DNA of 64,000 nucleotides, taken from NCBI RefSeq assembly GCF_041296385.1, contig NC_091019.1:10802031-10866030 (forward strand), written 5' to 3'. The DNA is from Aphelocoma coerulescens (lineage: Eukaryota; Chordata; Aves; Passeriformes; Corvidae). The notes below the pieces were generated by a model that was not told where the DNA came from, did no database searches, and saw nothing but the letters and a program-made list of their open reading frames with translations. Numbering within the stretch: the stretch's first letter is position 1; every line of letters starts with the position of its first letter. This document shows positions 1-13,209 of this stretch, piece by piece. The translations under genes and the position numbers were made by a program.

Positions 1-330
1 AGGATTTTCATTTTTACTGTCAGGAAGATGAACCAAACCACAGGGCAAAACTGTGTACCAGATAATCCACTGTTAACCTACTGCTTGGCAGTGAGTTCAT
101 TACGAAGAACTTTCAATTAGCAGTTTGACCCAAGTGAAGTGTGTGGAACTTCTATCTTCCATCGAGGTCCAAATTTCACTCACTGTGATAGTTACGAATG
201 ATTGCTGAACCTGCAGTCCACTGCTGTGAAGAACTGTCTGTTTCCCAGGGCTCTTGGCAAGTCTGTGCTGGTGTGTCTTTGACTTAGCTTTGAAAATATT
301 CTTACAGAGGTTTTGTTTTCCTCCTACCAG
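1..330 (+). other. RCN1: Last intron of RCN1 (3' part)
   Basis: This is the sequence immediately upstream of the terminal RCN1 exon. It ends in a pyrimidine-rich tract (about 310-328) followed by the acceptor CAG at 328-330. No reading frame on the plus strand continues from here into the exon. The 78-codon frame on the opposite strand (100-336) crosses the acceptor and is antisense noise. The 5' end of the intron lies outside the window. Confidence 0.85.
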
Positions 331-438
331 GATCAAAAACTAACAAAAGAGGAGGTTCTGGACAACTGGAATATGTTCGTTGGAAGTCAAGCTACTAATT
401 ATGGGGAGGACCTCACAAGAAACCATGATGAACTATGA
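331..438 (+). CDS. RCN1: Reticulocalbin-1, terminal coding exon (partial gene)
   Basis: This exon encodes the last 35 residues of a reticulocalbin (CREC family), a calcium-binding EF-hand protein of the ER lumen. It opens directly after a CAG acceptor in phase 0 and translates as [13 protein letters not shown], then [14 protein letters not shown], ending in HDEL and a TGA stop at 436-438. The opening residues fit positions 5-12 of the last EF-hand loop, with the closing Glu at position 12, so the upstream intron splits that loop. Position 6, usually Gly, is Gln here. HDEL is a KDEL-type ER retrieval signal. RCN1, RCN3 and calumenin share the FVGSQAT-G-E-L tail, but calumenin ends in HDEF. RCN3 is the main alternative. 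RCN1 is preferred from the [22 protein letters not shown] pattern as I remember it, without a database search. The rest of the gene lies to the left of the window. Confidence 0.92.
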   Translation, partial: DQKLTKEEVLDNWNMFVGSQATNYGEDLTRNHDEL

Positions 439-1580
439 TACACTGTACCAACCAGCATGCCACACGTCTTTTCTCCACTTACTGAAATCAGTGTCCATCC
501 CCTCTTAGAGGAAGATGGGCAAGGGACACTCACAACTGAATGACTTGCATTAATATTATTTTTAACATGCCAGGTTATTACCTCAGAAACTGCGTAGAAA
601 TAGCTTTTTTACTCTTTTCACATGGTTAAATACAGTATATAATTACTACAGTTTTGTTTTTGAAAAAATAAGAAGGTAACTTTTCTGTATAGGTTAGAGC
701 CTGACACAGAAAAGGCACTTCTAAAAACATAATTGCAAAAATATTTAATAGCCAAGTATTTTCTTCAAATACCCAGTTTTACCTTGGTGAAATGCACCTA
801 GGATTAGAAACCTAATGTTTAAACAGACTTAAGTTATTTAGTTGTCTTTTCTAATAGCATGTAACAGTTTAGAGTTAACCCTTTGAGCCTCCTATCCAGA
901 GAAGAGTTCAATACCAGCTTTGTCTCCACACAGTTTCTGTGTCCCAGTTTGGGTCAGTGGTGGCTGCAGGAGTGTCCAGCAGCCCCCTGGCTCCTGCTTT
1001 ACAAGTGCAAGGTGGTCCTTGTCCCTGGCCCCACGACAGTGCAGAGATAGCACTGGAGCCCAACCCCAGCCTTGCCAGCCAGGGATGCAGAGTCCAGCAT
1101 GGCAGCTGCTCCTTCTGACAACAGGGTAAGGTACAACTCTTTGTGGGCCCTCGGGTTTGCTCTTTCCTGGGAGGAGTTGTGCCACATGGAGCATAATTTA
1201 TCTCCTGCTTTTCACACTTTACCCGAGCCATACTCTTGTTCACACAGTGTGAATGGCAGCAGTTCTGTGATGGAGAAAGAATGAGACATATCACCCCTCT
1301 GGGCCTTCTGTCTCCTCTGCCACATAAGAGGACAGATTTTTGTGGCTGAAGTTCTGGGTTTGTGTGTATATATGTTTTAAGTACATGTTACTGATGCAAC
1401 TCTAAAGACAGCTCTCCTTCCAAAAAAGGGGGGAAGCTTTCCACACAGGTGCTTTGTTTTTTACTGTATAATGTGAGTTGTTACATGTATATTTTTATAT
1501 ACCCAACTTATCTAAGTTTGGTTGTTTGTAAATGTACTGGTTTTAAAATAAGCACAATAAAACCAATACTTCTTTTTGAT
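439..1580 (+). other. RCN1: RCN1 3' untranslated region
   Basis: This AT-rich sequence follows the TGA stop and has no competing AATAAA before the one at 1556-1561. Cleavage is expected about 15-25 bases after that signal, so the right end is approximate. A Pumilio-type motif, TGTATATA, sits at 1365-1372. A GC-richer stretch at about 890-1180 produces several short frames on both strands; none has recognisable content and I read them as part of the UTR. Mapped RNA reads would fix the end. Confidence 0.75.
1556..1561 (+). terminator. Polyadenylation signal of RCN1
   Basis: Canonical AATAAA, followed about 15-25 bases later by a T-rich and then GT-containing stretch (1569-1592) that fits a downstream element. 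It is the first canonical signal after the stop codon on the plus strand. Confidence 0.75.
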
Positions 1581-4500
1581 ACTGTGAAGGTGCAATAATG
1601 CTAACAGATTAGCAGAGAGAGATGATGTGAAAGCACAAACTAAGCCTCTAAAGCCAGTAGTTCCCAAAGCACTGGGTGGTCATTTCCAAAAGCATCTGGC
1701 CAGACAGCACCAACTGTTCTTCCTCACTTCATTAAAAAAAAAGAAAAGCCAAAAAGCAGTGCAGTATACATCGTTGCTCTGGACACTAATACTGGGTGCT
1801 CAGGGTTCCACAGCAGCGTTCTCTGGGAGGTTCCTGGAAGGTTTGGTGTACCAGCCTCACAGACTGGTCCCATAACCATCCAGAGAGGAGCTTTGAGACT
1901 CCCACAGTGTGGGACACTTCAGCAGTTCAACACATTTGTGAAAATCATCAGGAGACAATGCAGAACTGTGACCTCCATAAACAGTGTCATTTTTATAAGG
2001 TCATACAAGAACTGTGGTGTAATATTTTACATCTTGCAGTTGAAGATAATTGAATCTAGATTGCTGAGTCTGACAGAGATTACATGTGCTTGCTGGCACC
2101 ACTACTAAGCTTTTGGGGTGCACTTACAACATTGCCAGCAATGTCTCTGAAAAATCCCTACCTCTTCCACTAACATACAGTAGGGCAAATGTCATAAAAG
2201 TGAACTGGTTCTGCTTTTACAGTACCCTCAAGTAAAATAAAAGTCTAAATGCAGTGTTATCTGAGAAGCAATAAAATTGTATCCTGGCACATGTAAATCA
2301 TTATATATTTTGTTTATGGCTTGGATTTGGAAAGGTTTATTGTACTCAATAATCCTGACAATCTTTATCAAACTAACATATTTTCCTAACAGATTTTCAG
2401 TACTCTCTATGTACTCAGATTATATTCTGTTTCAGGAAACAGTACCTTAAAAGACCTCAAAAAACCGCTTGTTTCCTGCAAGTGAAACTGCAGCTCAGAC
2501 TGGATACTAAGCCAAGGATTTTCACTGGAGCCCAGGGGAAGGTTGTTTGCTCACTCTTGTTGAAATTCAGTGGGAGTTGGGTGCTGAGACACTAAGCATT
2601 GTTGCCCTCAGCTAAACATGACACTTCCAAATGCACTGTGCACTGTCCCAACAAAAAAACACATCTGTGCTTTGACAAGCAATCACATTTTCTTCCACAT
2701 TACTAAATGAATTTGGAACAGAATTAGCAGCACATAAGAGAAAAAGCGTGTTCTCATATTTGTTCTTGATTCCTGTTACTGCTTGGAACACATTGGTATT
2801 TTCCAGGATAAAACTATACTTAACGTGAGTAAGAATGCTGAAATCAGATGAGTTGTTCATGGAAACAGTAAGGGAAAATTTAGATCCATAAAAAGCTTTT
2901 CTTTTTTTCCCAAAAGAATAGTATTTGGGTAGCATATATCCAGCTAGGAAAAAGGCAAACATGCCAATTAGAATGAAGTTTAAAATAATCAAATTATTTA
3001 TCAATAATGGGTAATGGGGTCATATTAAAAATTAGGAGCTTTTTTAATAAAGCAGAATGTAGAAACACTTTTTTAGAGAACATAAGTATCCCTGATGTGA
3101 TTTCATTTTAAAGGCTCTGCTGTTTCTGCAGTTCTTCATGGTGTTTCATTCAGTAATGGCACAGTATATTCCATGCACTAAATTTCCCTTTCAAGCTCAA
3201 TGCACTATGGAAGAGTAACTCCAAAAGAGACTAGAGCTTCTGGGTTTAAATTTAACACTATTTAAAGAAAGCAAACCTTTGCTAGGGGATATAACTGTTA
3301 ACATTGTGATTTTTCAAGCCTAAGGTTTCTAATGGGGTTTGACTGTTCCAGAGATAAATTTTTTTTCCTAGGTAACATATTTCAACTCATATTATGAGCA
3401 AACGTTACAAAATTTTAGTGTAATGTGAAATACTGTAATGTCAGATAGCATTATTTATCTGCTTAATATGACAAAAACCATTAATTGCTGGGAGCCATAC
3501 TTCATCCCAGCAACATGAAAATCCATTTTGTGCCTATCTTGTCAGTTATTGCCGATTTTCTTAAACAGTTGTGACACAGTGAAATTCTGTTGGGAAGTGT
3601 GTTTATATATTTCCAAGTGCAGGTTCTGTATGGTAACTCTTATTACATAGATCCTCCATTAACTCAGAGTTTTCACTATGCTTGTGCCACAATACATCAA
3701 AGGTGCATTTTTCTTACTTAAATATCTGGAAAAGCCATTATTATTGCCCGTGCAGTTTTAATTATTGGAATTTATGAAATGATCTAAGTGGCTAATGTTC
3801 ATTATCTTATAATTCCATTTAATGATTCAGTCAGGTTGAATCTGTCTCCTATTCCAATAAAAAGTGCTGTGCATGACTCCCTGAGGAAAGGAGATCACAG
3901 CCCATCCTGATCTTGTTACACTTACATAGGTACCTTACAATAGTTGCATAATGCTTTACTATTTGCAGTACAGAAGCTGATCTGGATCCAGTGAAGTTAA
4001 CATGAACTCCTAGTTCCTAAGGAGTATAAGAACTAGTCTAAGTCCTAGTCTAAGGCCTTGGCCACCCAAAGGCAAGCAGAACAATGGGGTGGTGGGACTG
4101 GAGGTCAGAAATAACCTTACAACCATCAAATCCTGATCTCCTTACTACTACTGAGCACTAACATTTAGGAACGTAGACATTCATACTCCTGTGAGATAGT
4201 TGGGGTGTAAGTCTCGTTCATGGAAGACAGTGTGCAAAGTCTTAGTGGTCTGTTCAAGGAGCCTGAGGCATTTTATTGAGTCATCACTCAATAGCAAGGC
4301 ATCACTCTTAGCAAATGAAGTGAGTTTTACAGAGTGACAGAAGGACCTACAAAAAAGATTTCAGAGCTAAAAATTTTGCAAAACCTGGCTTGGCCTATAG
4401 TCAAGCATTTGGAAGCATCCACCACTTCTCTTTGCATCGCTCCAATTTAGTGTGTACTGTATTCCATTCAATATGTCCAGCAAGGAGCATTATTAACTAT

Positions 4501-7500
4501 ATTCACTAATTACAAAGGGAGAATTTAGGATTATTTTCCACTGAAGTTTCAGACACCATTAAGGCCGATGTCCCTGACACTCAAGTGCTGTATAGATTAT
4601 CCCAGTCGTGATGAATTTCAAAGCAACCTCAGAAGAACAAGTTACCAGCTTCCCCCTAGTGTGAAACTGTTATCAAGGGGCACACGTGTATGTGACACAA
4701 CAGGCAATTTCACACCTGCATTCTGCCTCTCCACAGGATAAAGGAAAATATCTCCAACAGATGGGAGTGTTTCTTCACTATGGCAGTGACAAGAATACAA
4801 TTATCCTGTTATGCATTACTATTCCTATTTATAAGTGAGGGATATCCATCCTCGGCACAAGTGTTGGCTCTGAGGGCAAGAGGCAGCAGAGCTCCGTTTC
4901 ATATACCACATATTACTTATTTTCCCTGTGGAAGAATTTATTTCATAATCACAAATGGTCCAAATATGGTCTGTTTGGCTAGATTTTGAAGTTTTTGTAT
5001 TTTTAAGTGTTTCTTAGTTGACCTCATTTGTAAAGTTGGCCACATTTGTGGTCTGAAACTACCACATACCTGAAATTCCAGAACAGCTGTATAGAACAAG
5101 TCATGGCATGATCCTGAATGAGTACTAATTAAGGGTGACACATGCATTAGAAATGACAATGTTTCATCATATCAACAAGAATTTAGATATGCATTGAGAC
5201 ACTTAGGAAATATTTTCTTTATATGGGAATAGCCTGACAGCCTTTAAAAAGGACCAGTGGGGGTACTAAAAATGAAAAATTAGCATAGCTTTTGAAGACA
5301 TACTTTGAAGTAATTACTGTACTTACTGAACTCCCAAAAGCATGATGTTCTCAGGATTTCTCAGGACATGCCTTCTGTTTGGATAAAAGCCAGTGAATTT
5401 AATGTTTCAGGAAGAAAAGTGGGGATGGGCTTTTATCATTAGGTCAACTGTAAGATAACACAGACATACAAAACATAGTATTGGTAAGATGGACAGGTTA
5501 GATACATCCCCCCAAATTACTCCCAATGCCCCCCTCCATCTTTAAATTCAGCTGAAGTTCTCCTGACATGGCTTTCACTGCATCACACAGGGCCTTGGTT
5601 GCTGGGACACAAAAGGAGGGAATGCTAGTTGAAAACCCATCAAATGACAAGAATTCAGATGGCTAAAACTTCCTGAAATCTTTACATGGTAACATGTAGG
5701 TGAGACATTTAAAATCATATGGAGCATCATTTTAAAGGGTGAATTCACAAGGAACTTCCATGGGCAGCAGGAATGAAGCAAAAAGAGTGGCTGGAGAGGT
5801 ATCCTAGAATATAACAAAACCAAAACCTTTCTTCATTCCTGCTTTTAGTTTAGAAGAATTTGCATAGATTCCTTTGCCTGTCTTTTTTATTTGTCCTTAA
5901 GTTTTAAATTCAGTTAACAATACAGATGTAACATTTCTGGGGACCTCCAAACCTCCCCAAATTGCTTTGAAATGTTTTATGCCAAAGAAACAAAGTTTTA
6001 ACAGCTATTACATTTGCTCCAAACTGGATACAGCAAAGTATAGTTAAACAAACAATCAAAAAAATCCCACAAATGCAAGAGACTAAAGAAAGTATTATTC
6101 CATTATTCCCATATATACTTATAAATTTATCTAACCTGAAACAGACATATTTAGGATTTTACTAAGTTGAAATATTTAGTTTCCTGCAAAATAATTTAGA
6201 AGTTAGATCTATACCAGAAAAGTATTTGTATACTTGTAGGCTAGAGAGTACTGTTTTCATGGAGAAAATAAATGCAGTAATTTACACTTGAGTTCAGTCA
6301 AACTAGCAATGTTTCCTGCATGGGTCTTTCTGTAGGGTAGCTGCATGACCTATTCTTGAGCTAAGAGTCAAACCCCATGGCTTTGTGCCAAGGCTGCCTA
6401 CTCAGCTTCTTAATAAAATTGTCTGTGTTAGATCAGCTCTACACATTCTGCGTGTTCTGGGTGCAGACTTCGGAAACTTTCAATCGTCACAAAACCATTA
6501 TGAAATTATTTCAGTATAAAAAGGACCTTTCTAAAGCCTTGTTATCCACTTGCAGTAGGTTTACAGAACAATTCTGTAGACATCTGAATGGATGCAATAA
6601 TTTATTTTTCCTTTTTTGGCAAGGAAATCCATTTTCTGCACTTGTTACCCCAAAGCTTGTAAAAAGTCAGCTTTCATACGAGATGTTAAAATAGGTCCTC
6701 TGGGATAAGGAACTTGGGGATAAGGTAGGTTTTCCCCTGAATCAGACTGTATTCATGGTCCTGCTTTGCTGTACTTTCAGAGAATTTTCTAGGCATGTAA
6801 CTGTGATGTAAATGAACATAAGTTTAATAGTGGGAACCTGTGTCCAAGATGCAGTCAACAGAGAGAAGTAGGGTCCTTCAGCTGTGGCTTCAGAAGGTAT
6901 AATTATGGGTGCATAAAGCAGACAGTGCAGACATCCTTTCTTTATATTCCTGCATCCCTTCATAACATACACAAACACAGCTGAAATGAAACAGGCAAGA
7001 TGAAGAGCGATGAGAAATGACATGAAATACTGGCTTTAAAATCTACTTTATTCAACTGGAAACAAAACATTTTAAAAGGTGATAATGCTCTAAAAGCTAT
7101 TTAACTCACCAGCCAAATCAAACTGACCAAAATCTAATTTATTCCTTGTCTTGTTTAGCAGATGCTTAAAAGATCAATATAGTTGTCTCTGTAGATCGAC
7201 ATGAAATATTAAGCAGCCTGAGTGTTCTGAAGCTTTTTACAACATATTCAGCCTCATTAAACATTAAGCAGCCTTGAAATATAAATATAAAATAACTATC
7301 AGCTTCCTATCCTTCAGACACAGAACAAAGGTAACTCAAATGTGGGAAGCACGAGTTAAATATATTAAATGAACTGGGAATTCACAGAGAAGTTAACTTA
7401 GGAAAGCTGTCAGTATAAATTGGCTCAATCAGATACACTTTACCATAAGGAAAGAAAATATTGCAGTATCAGAAGAATATCTGCTATGGAACACAACAGT

Positions 7501-10500
7501 AGTGTGGCATTTATATAATGACAAATTAATAGAAATAAACCTCTGACCACAACTATACTAATCTGAGGTCCAGTCATTGTTTATACTCCAGTTCCTTTCA
7601 CCCCTCATATTTGCTGTAAGACCTCCTCCCCAGGTTCAGCGAGAACAGAGCCCTCTTTTCTCTGCTTTTTGTTACTGCCTGGTATGTTAAAAATATCTGG
7701 GCAATACAGCAGAAAGGAGTTTCAGGTTCACTAAAGGGAAATGTCAGCTTTGCAAATCACTGAAAGTAACCGGACATAAACTGTCAAAATAAGTCAGCGA
7801 GACAGCGTGGTTATTGTCAGCACGTAACTCAAGCCTGCAATCCGAGCTGTGGCTAAAGGTTAGAGACAATATAGCAAGACAGTCCTACTAGGATGTACAG
7901 ATCAACTAATTTAGCTTAAAATGCTGTTTAATTTTAATATAGGCAGTATGTTTAATACCTTTTTCGCCACTTAGCTGCTTGCTTTACTATTACTGCACAC
8001 TGATAGTGAAGAATAAAATCCAACCTCTCACAGTATCACCCTTACCACTGCTGAGCCTGCCAGGATTTACAGAGAAGCTTTTCATGTTGCTTTCTTACTG
8101 CTACTTCTCGACCGGTATTGGTGTCAGAGCAGACATACCAGTGCTACAATTCATTGCAGCAACCTTCTCTCAATTTGGCAAAAAGTGAAATTGTGTGGGA
8201 TTCATTCCACTGCAGAGAGACAAGATTTTGCAAACAGTGTATGGAGTTACTAAGTTCTAATTCTCTTCTACAACATAAAGGTAAGAATGCCATGAATTAG
8301 TCAATGCAAAAACCACAAGGAGTTGAGAATGAAACCAAGAAACTAATTTGGTACACCTAGAGGCAAAAAACCAGTAAAATTTAATGTAGATATTTTTGAA
8401 TTTTTGCAGCATAAGCAAGATAGCAGTGGGCTCACATAAAGAGTAAGTGTATCAGACACATTAAGAAGTGATATTCAAATAGCATTTGACATTGGGCTAT
8501 TTTTGCTGCATTCTCAGAATACGACTGGAAAGATACTTTTTCATTCCACTGCATTACACCATATTTTCATACTTTCTCTACCTGTATGCCACGCTGTTAA
8601 CAAGCATTGATTTGAACAGCATCAAATCAAATGTTTTACACTCACTTGCATGCTGAAATTTCAGATGTGCTTTGTAGACAGATTTACACTGTTTCCAAAT
8701 ATGTATTTTAAAATTAAATTTAAAATTATGTGTAATGAGAAAAGATTATACACATTGTGAGCAAATTGTTAAGTCAAAGGGTCAAATCACAGCCAGCTGT
8801 GACAGGCTTGTGGAGGGCAAGCAAAGCCTCAGATTTCCTATACCTGGTTCAGTTCTGCACCATCCCTCCCTGCTTCCAGCAAAACTCAGAGCAATCCCAG
8901 ATACAAGCCAGCCCTGCACCACCAGAACCACGCTCATCCCTTCCCTGTTATGCCTTGGTTTTTTTTCTGCCTGGAGATTCTCAGAGCTGAGCTGCCTCCT
9001 CAGTTTCTCAGTTCCACGCAGCAGTGACGCAAGGAGTCGCTCACATTTCTTACAGCCACGAAGGAGCACAGTGAAGCTGTAACAAGGCACAGGAGTGAGG
9101 CTGCACGGTGCGGGCAGGAATGCACAAAAGTCTCACAGCAACTTAAGGAGCAGTGTGGTGCCTTGCTTGCTTCTTTAACCTGAGTCTTTGCCTAAATTGC
9201 AGGTACTGCAGGTTGCTTGGGAAGAAGGGTAATTTGACAGTTATGTCAAGCATTTCTTTGATACCATGGTACAACACTGAGGCATCGAACAAGGAGGTTT
9301 GCTTGCTGAGATTGTCACAGCTCTTTTATCCAAAAATCCTCTTTTCTCAAGGGTGTGCTCATTCATGTGTCATCTTTGTATCTCACTGAGCTGCTGGCGT
9401 GTAGGAAACAAGCCAAAGACCACAGTTAGAAGGTCACCTAAGTGTTATGAAATTGGCATTGATGCTTAGGGTAGAACAAGCAGGCACAAAGATGGGGATG
9501 GGTAGACAACAATAGCCATGTGAAGGGAGAAGAATTTTCCCTGTCCAACTGCTCTCCAATCAAATCTGGAAATCAAGCCTCTGCACAGATGAAATCTGCT
9601 TTACTTTTGTGCTTTGCTCCCCTTGAAAATCTGAGCAACATTAAAACCAAAATGAATGCCAAGTTTACTGTAAATACTTGCTCAGACAAGGTATAACTGC
9701 TTGCTTTGATCAAGTTGCACTTGCACTCCTCTTAAACATCCATCCAAACCCAGTTTCTGGAATGCAATCTTTGAAGTCTTGCAGGTTCTTTTCATACAAG
9801 ACCTCTCCTGTCCATGCACACAGCTAAGCCTTTTAGCCAGGCAGTCCCTCATTACTCATAACTTTATTAGTATAGTGGTTTTTCCTGAATGCACAGCTCC
9901 AAGAAACACGGCAAAGCAGAGCAAATACTTCACTCCCTCCAGTTCATCCAACTCCATGGGACTCATCTTCACCTTCAAAACTCCTCACAGTCCCCCATAT
10001 TGCTGATCTCTCAGCCACTGCTGAAAGTTTTATTTCTATTGTTCACCTACCTATTGTTCACCGTTATTTTTTTAAAGACCAAAGAGAAGCAAAAAAAATA
10101 TGTGTATGGTCCCATGCTGCTCCTCATATTTCAGAGGGTTTTCTGAAGTTGTAGTTAGCTCCAAATGCTCTCCTCAGCCACATCTTCTAAGAATATAACT
10201 GCCAACCAGCACATTATTATGCTTCCTCTATCAGCAAGACAAAACAGAGAGGAAGAAAGGAAGATCTAATAGAGCAATTGACATTTCAGAGAGTGGGAGA
10301 GTGGGGAGGAAGAAACTTCCTAAGACTCCCACCAGTCCCATCCAGGGTGTTGAACTCAGGCTGTGCATTCTTTCTTTTGCCTCCACCTCCATGCTTTCCT
10401 TTTCCTTGTGCTGTAATTTCTTCAGCAATCTCTTTTGCTTCAGCACTGCTGCAGTGGTTAGGACAGTGAAATTATGCCTCATGACTTGGATTCCTAAGAA

Positions 10501-11109
10501 TTACAGTAATACAAGTAATAAAACAACCACAGTTTTATCTTTATTTGACTAAAATTCATACCTCAAGAGCACCAAACCATGAAGAAATAGCATACAAGGG
10601 AGAGAGAAAATAATCACTGGGATCAGAATGGCACACCACAAATGCATCAACCCTCAGCTTGTATTAATTGTATGGTCCTAAAAATGATATTTCATCTCTC
10701 TTTCAATGTTCCTCTTTAATGTGCTCATTTACATCCACAGGCACTGTTTAAAATAAATTTAAAATAAGTTTGTCTGTAAACAATCCTCCTAGAAAAAAAC
10801 GAACACAGAATGAAACATCTCTGCACAGGTTTTTTTGCTGTTGTAGAGGATATGTAATGGATGTATGTGCAGCAGCACATGAAAGACAGATGAGGAAGCA
10901 AATTATTCAGCTGCTTGGTTTAAAACAGAACAAAAATGTTAACATATATGCAAATTTCTTTCACTGAAAATTATAAAGCTATCTTGGTACAGCTCTGGCT
11001 TTCCATTATCTCTAGAAAAAATGAAAACCTGTTTTAAGATTAAGACAAACACAGGCACACACATATCTCTGGGCAGTTAGAAAGCCATCAAAACATGCCA
11101 GTAGGAATG
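1581..11109. other. Intergenic, no gene seen
   Basis: About 9.5 kb of mostly AT-rich sequence with only short unsupported reading frames. The longest is 130 codons on the minus strand at 2612-3004, with a hydrophobic N-terminus but no recognised family. A modestly GC-richer stretch at about 8800-9130 contains a few CpGs. I see no RNA gene, LTR or clear CR1 copy. If the synteny assignment is right, this is the first part of the RCN1-WT1 interval. Confidence 0.6.
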
Positions 11110-11675
11110 TGTGCTGGTTTTGACTGGGCTAGACTGATTTTTTCTGTAATAGCTGGCATAGGGCTGTGCTTTGGATTTGTGCTGGAAATAGTGTTGGTAA
11201 GTCAGGGATGTTTTCATTATTGCTGGGCAGAGATTACACAGACCCAAGGCCTTTTCTGCCTCTCACCCCACCCCACTAGAGAGGGACGCACAAGGAACTG
11301 GGAGAAGACAGCTGGGACAGCTGACCCCAGCCAACCCAAGGGGTATTCCAGACCATAGGGCCTCATGCTCAGTTTATAGAGCTGGGGGAAAAAGGAGGAA
11401 GAGGGGGATGTTTGGAGTGGGGGAGTTTGTCTCCCCAAGTCACTGTTATGTGTGATGGAGCCCTGCTTCCCTGGGATGGCTGGGCACCCACCCTGCCCAT
11501 GGGAATAAATTTCTTGCTTTGCTTTGCTTTGCTTATGTGGATTGCTTTGGCTTTCCCTATTGAACTGGCTTTATCTCAATCCATTATTTTTCTCACTTTT
11601 CCTCTTCCAGCTCTCTCCCCCACCCCAATGTGGTGGGGGCGAGTGGCTTTTTGGGCTCAACTGCCAACAGAACAT
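11110..11675 (+). mobile_element. Solo LTR of an endogenous retrovirus, family A copy 1
   Basis: An LTR-like unit of about 565 bp starting TGTGCTGGTTTTG. Inside are a degenerate TATA region (TTTATAGAG, near 11368), a short CTTTG-type repeat (about 11512-11535) and a C-rich patch near the end. It aligns by eye along its whole length with the copy at 25843-26380, including the shared blocks GACAGCTGACCCCA and ATGGAGCCCTGCTT. No gag, pol or env frame lies on either side, so it is a solo LTR. The right end is degraded and no target-site duplication is clear. The type resembles LTRs common in passerine genomes; I cannot give the subfamily without a repeat library. Confidence 0.8.
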
Positions 11676-13209
11676 GTGAGCTCTTTTCTAATAGAAATCT
11701 ATGACTTACTCATAAGCCTTTGAAACTCTACTTGCTATAGGTCATTGAAAAAATGAATTTCTGCAGCAGACCTTTTAATAGAATTAAATTTTTCCCTTAG
11801 GAGTCAAATGACTATTAGACATAGATATAATTGGGTACAAGTACACACTTGCACCCAATTATAGATGAACTACCAGCAGCAAAGTCACTTGATCACTTAT
11901 TTTCTTAAAATGTCTGATATTCTTCAGTAAGTTTGTTTTCAGAAGATATTGTGGTAGATTTGCAAACAGGCTGGAAAAAAACTAATTAGAACTAACTATT
12001 GTTGAGAAATGTTAATGTGGAATGGAAGGCATTTAAAGAACAGTAACAGAGTTTAAAATATAAGTTCATTCCAGTAAATCAGTGTCAAAATGACAAGAGA
12101 AGCCAACATAGCTCAAGACAGATATATGGAACAATATGTAAGACAAACAAAAATGCTTTTGAACCCATCCATAGAATATCGGAAGTGAAAGATTTGATCA
12201 AGTATTAAAAGAAAAAGGCTAAACCAAATGAAATAAAAACAAAAGTGAATCAGACAGTCAAAATCTCTCTGTATGAGGTTTTCTCCCTCATTTGTGTTTT
12301 TTAATATTTCTTTTTTTTTTTTTTTTAATTGCATCAAACCCAAAGATTTAAGAATTCACTTTCCAGAATGAGAGTGAAAAGCATCAAAGTAAAATGCAAT
12401 GACTACTTGGAATATTTAATTTACAACTGTTCTAAGATATAACTGCATCTGATGCCTACTACCTGAGTACTCCTATAAGCAGCTTTTAAGGCTGTTTCCA
12501 ACCTTTACTACTTTCTTGTATCAATGCAAGTTATGCACTGACAGCCCTCACCAAGCAGGTAGTTTGGCTCACATTCAGGCAAACTGAATAAGCAGCCCAG
12601 GTTATCACTGCCAGTGCATTAGCAACCTCAGCTCTTCAGCAGCAGCACTTGAGAGGCAATTTCTTCCCTTGGTTTCTGCAGGAAGTGCACCACATCTTCA
12701 TTCAGTATGAGTGAAGGGAATGGCCCTTCTTCTCCCTGGCTGTTGGTATTGGTGCTGGGAGCAGTTAAGGACCTTCAGAAGCTTTGGTGGAACATGGGGC
12801 TGTCACTCCTTGTACACACTGTCCTTGCCCAGCTCAGCCCCAGAGTGCCCCCGGCACATCACCTCTGGTTGACATGAGGCTGATGGCACAGACCGTGCCT
12901 GCCCTTCGTGATGGTACTTTGCAGCAGGGTACTGGGGCAAAGTGGCTTTCTCAGCCCTGTCTGGCTCCTTATCCTGTCATAATGATCAAAACTGGAAAGG
13001 TGAAGTGTTTCATGGTAGCTGATCTTAGGTAAAAAGCTTATGATAGCATTGGGTTTTGCTTGCTTTTTCTAAATCAAAATAAACGGCTAAGAGAAACAAT
13101 TTAAAATTACCATCATACTGGGTGTTGTATAGATCTTCCTTAATCTTTCCTACAAGGCTTCTCAAATGTTTGACTTTACATGTAAACCAGAGCTATACCT
13201 GAAATCTTC
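11676..13209. other. Intergenic, no gene seen
   Basis: AT-rich sequence between two solo LTRs, with a T run at about 12309-12326. The stretch 12540-13030 is GC-richer and carries an 82-codon frame (12784-13032) with no recognisable family. Nothing functional can be supported. Confidence 0.55.

Noticed and set aside
100..336. 78-codon minus-strand frame over the RCN1 acceptor
   Set aside because: Antisense to the splice acceptor and first codons of the RCN1 exon; no recognisable protein.
892..1294. Overlapping frames of 62-128 codons on both strands
   Set aside because: They fall in a GC-richer part of the RCN1 3' UTR, overlap one another and encode nothing recognisable.
1660..1880. Resemblance to a hAT DNA transposon end (CAGTAGTTCCCAAAG near 1659)
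   Set aside because: One end-like motif only; no matching inverted end or 8-bp target duplication was found, so the resemblance is too weak to call.
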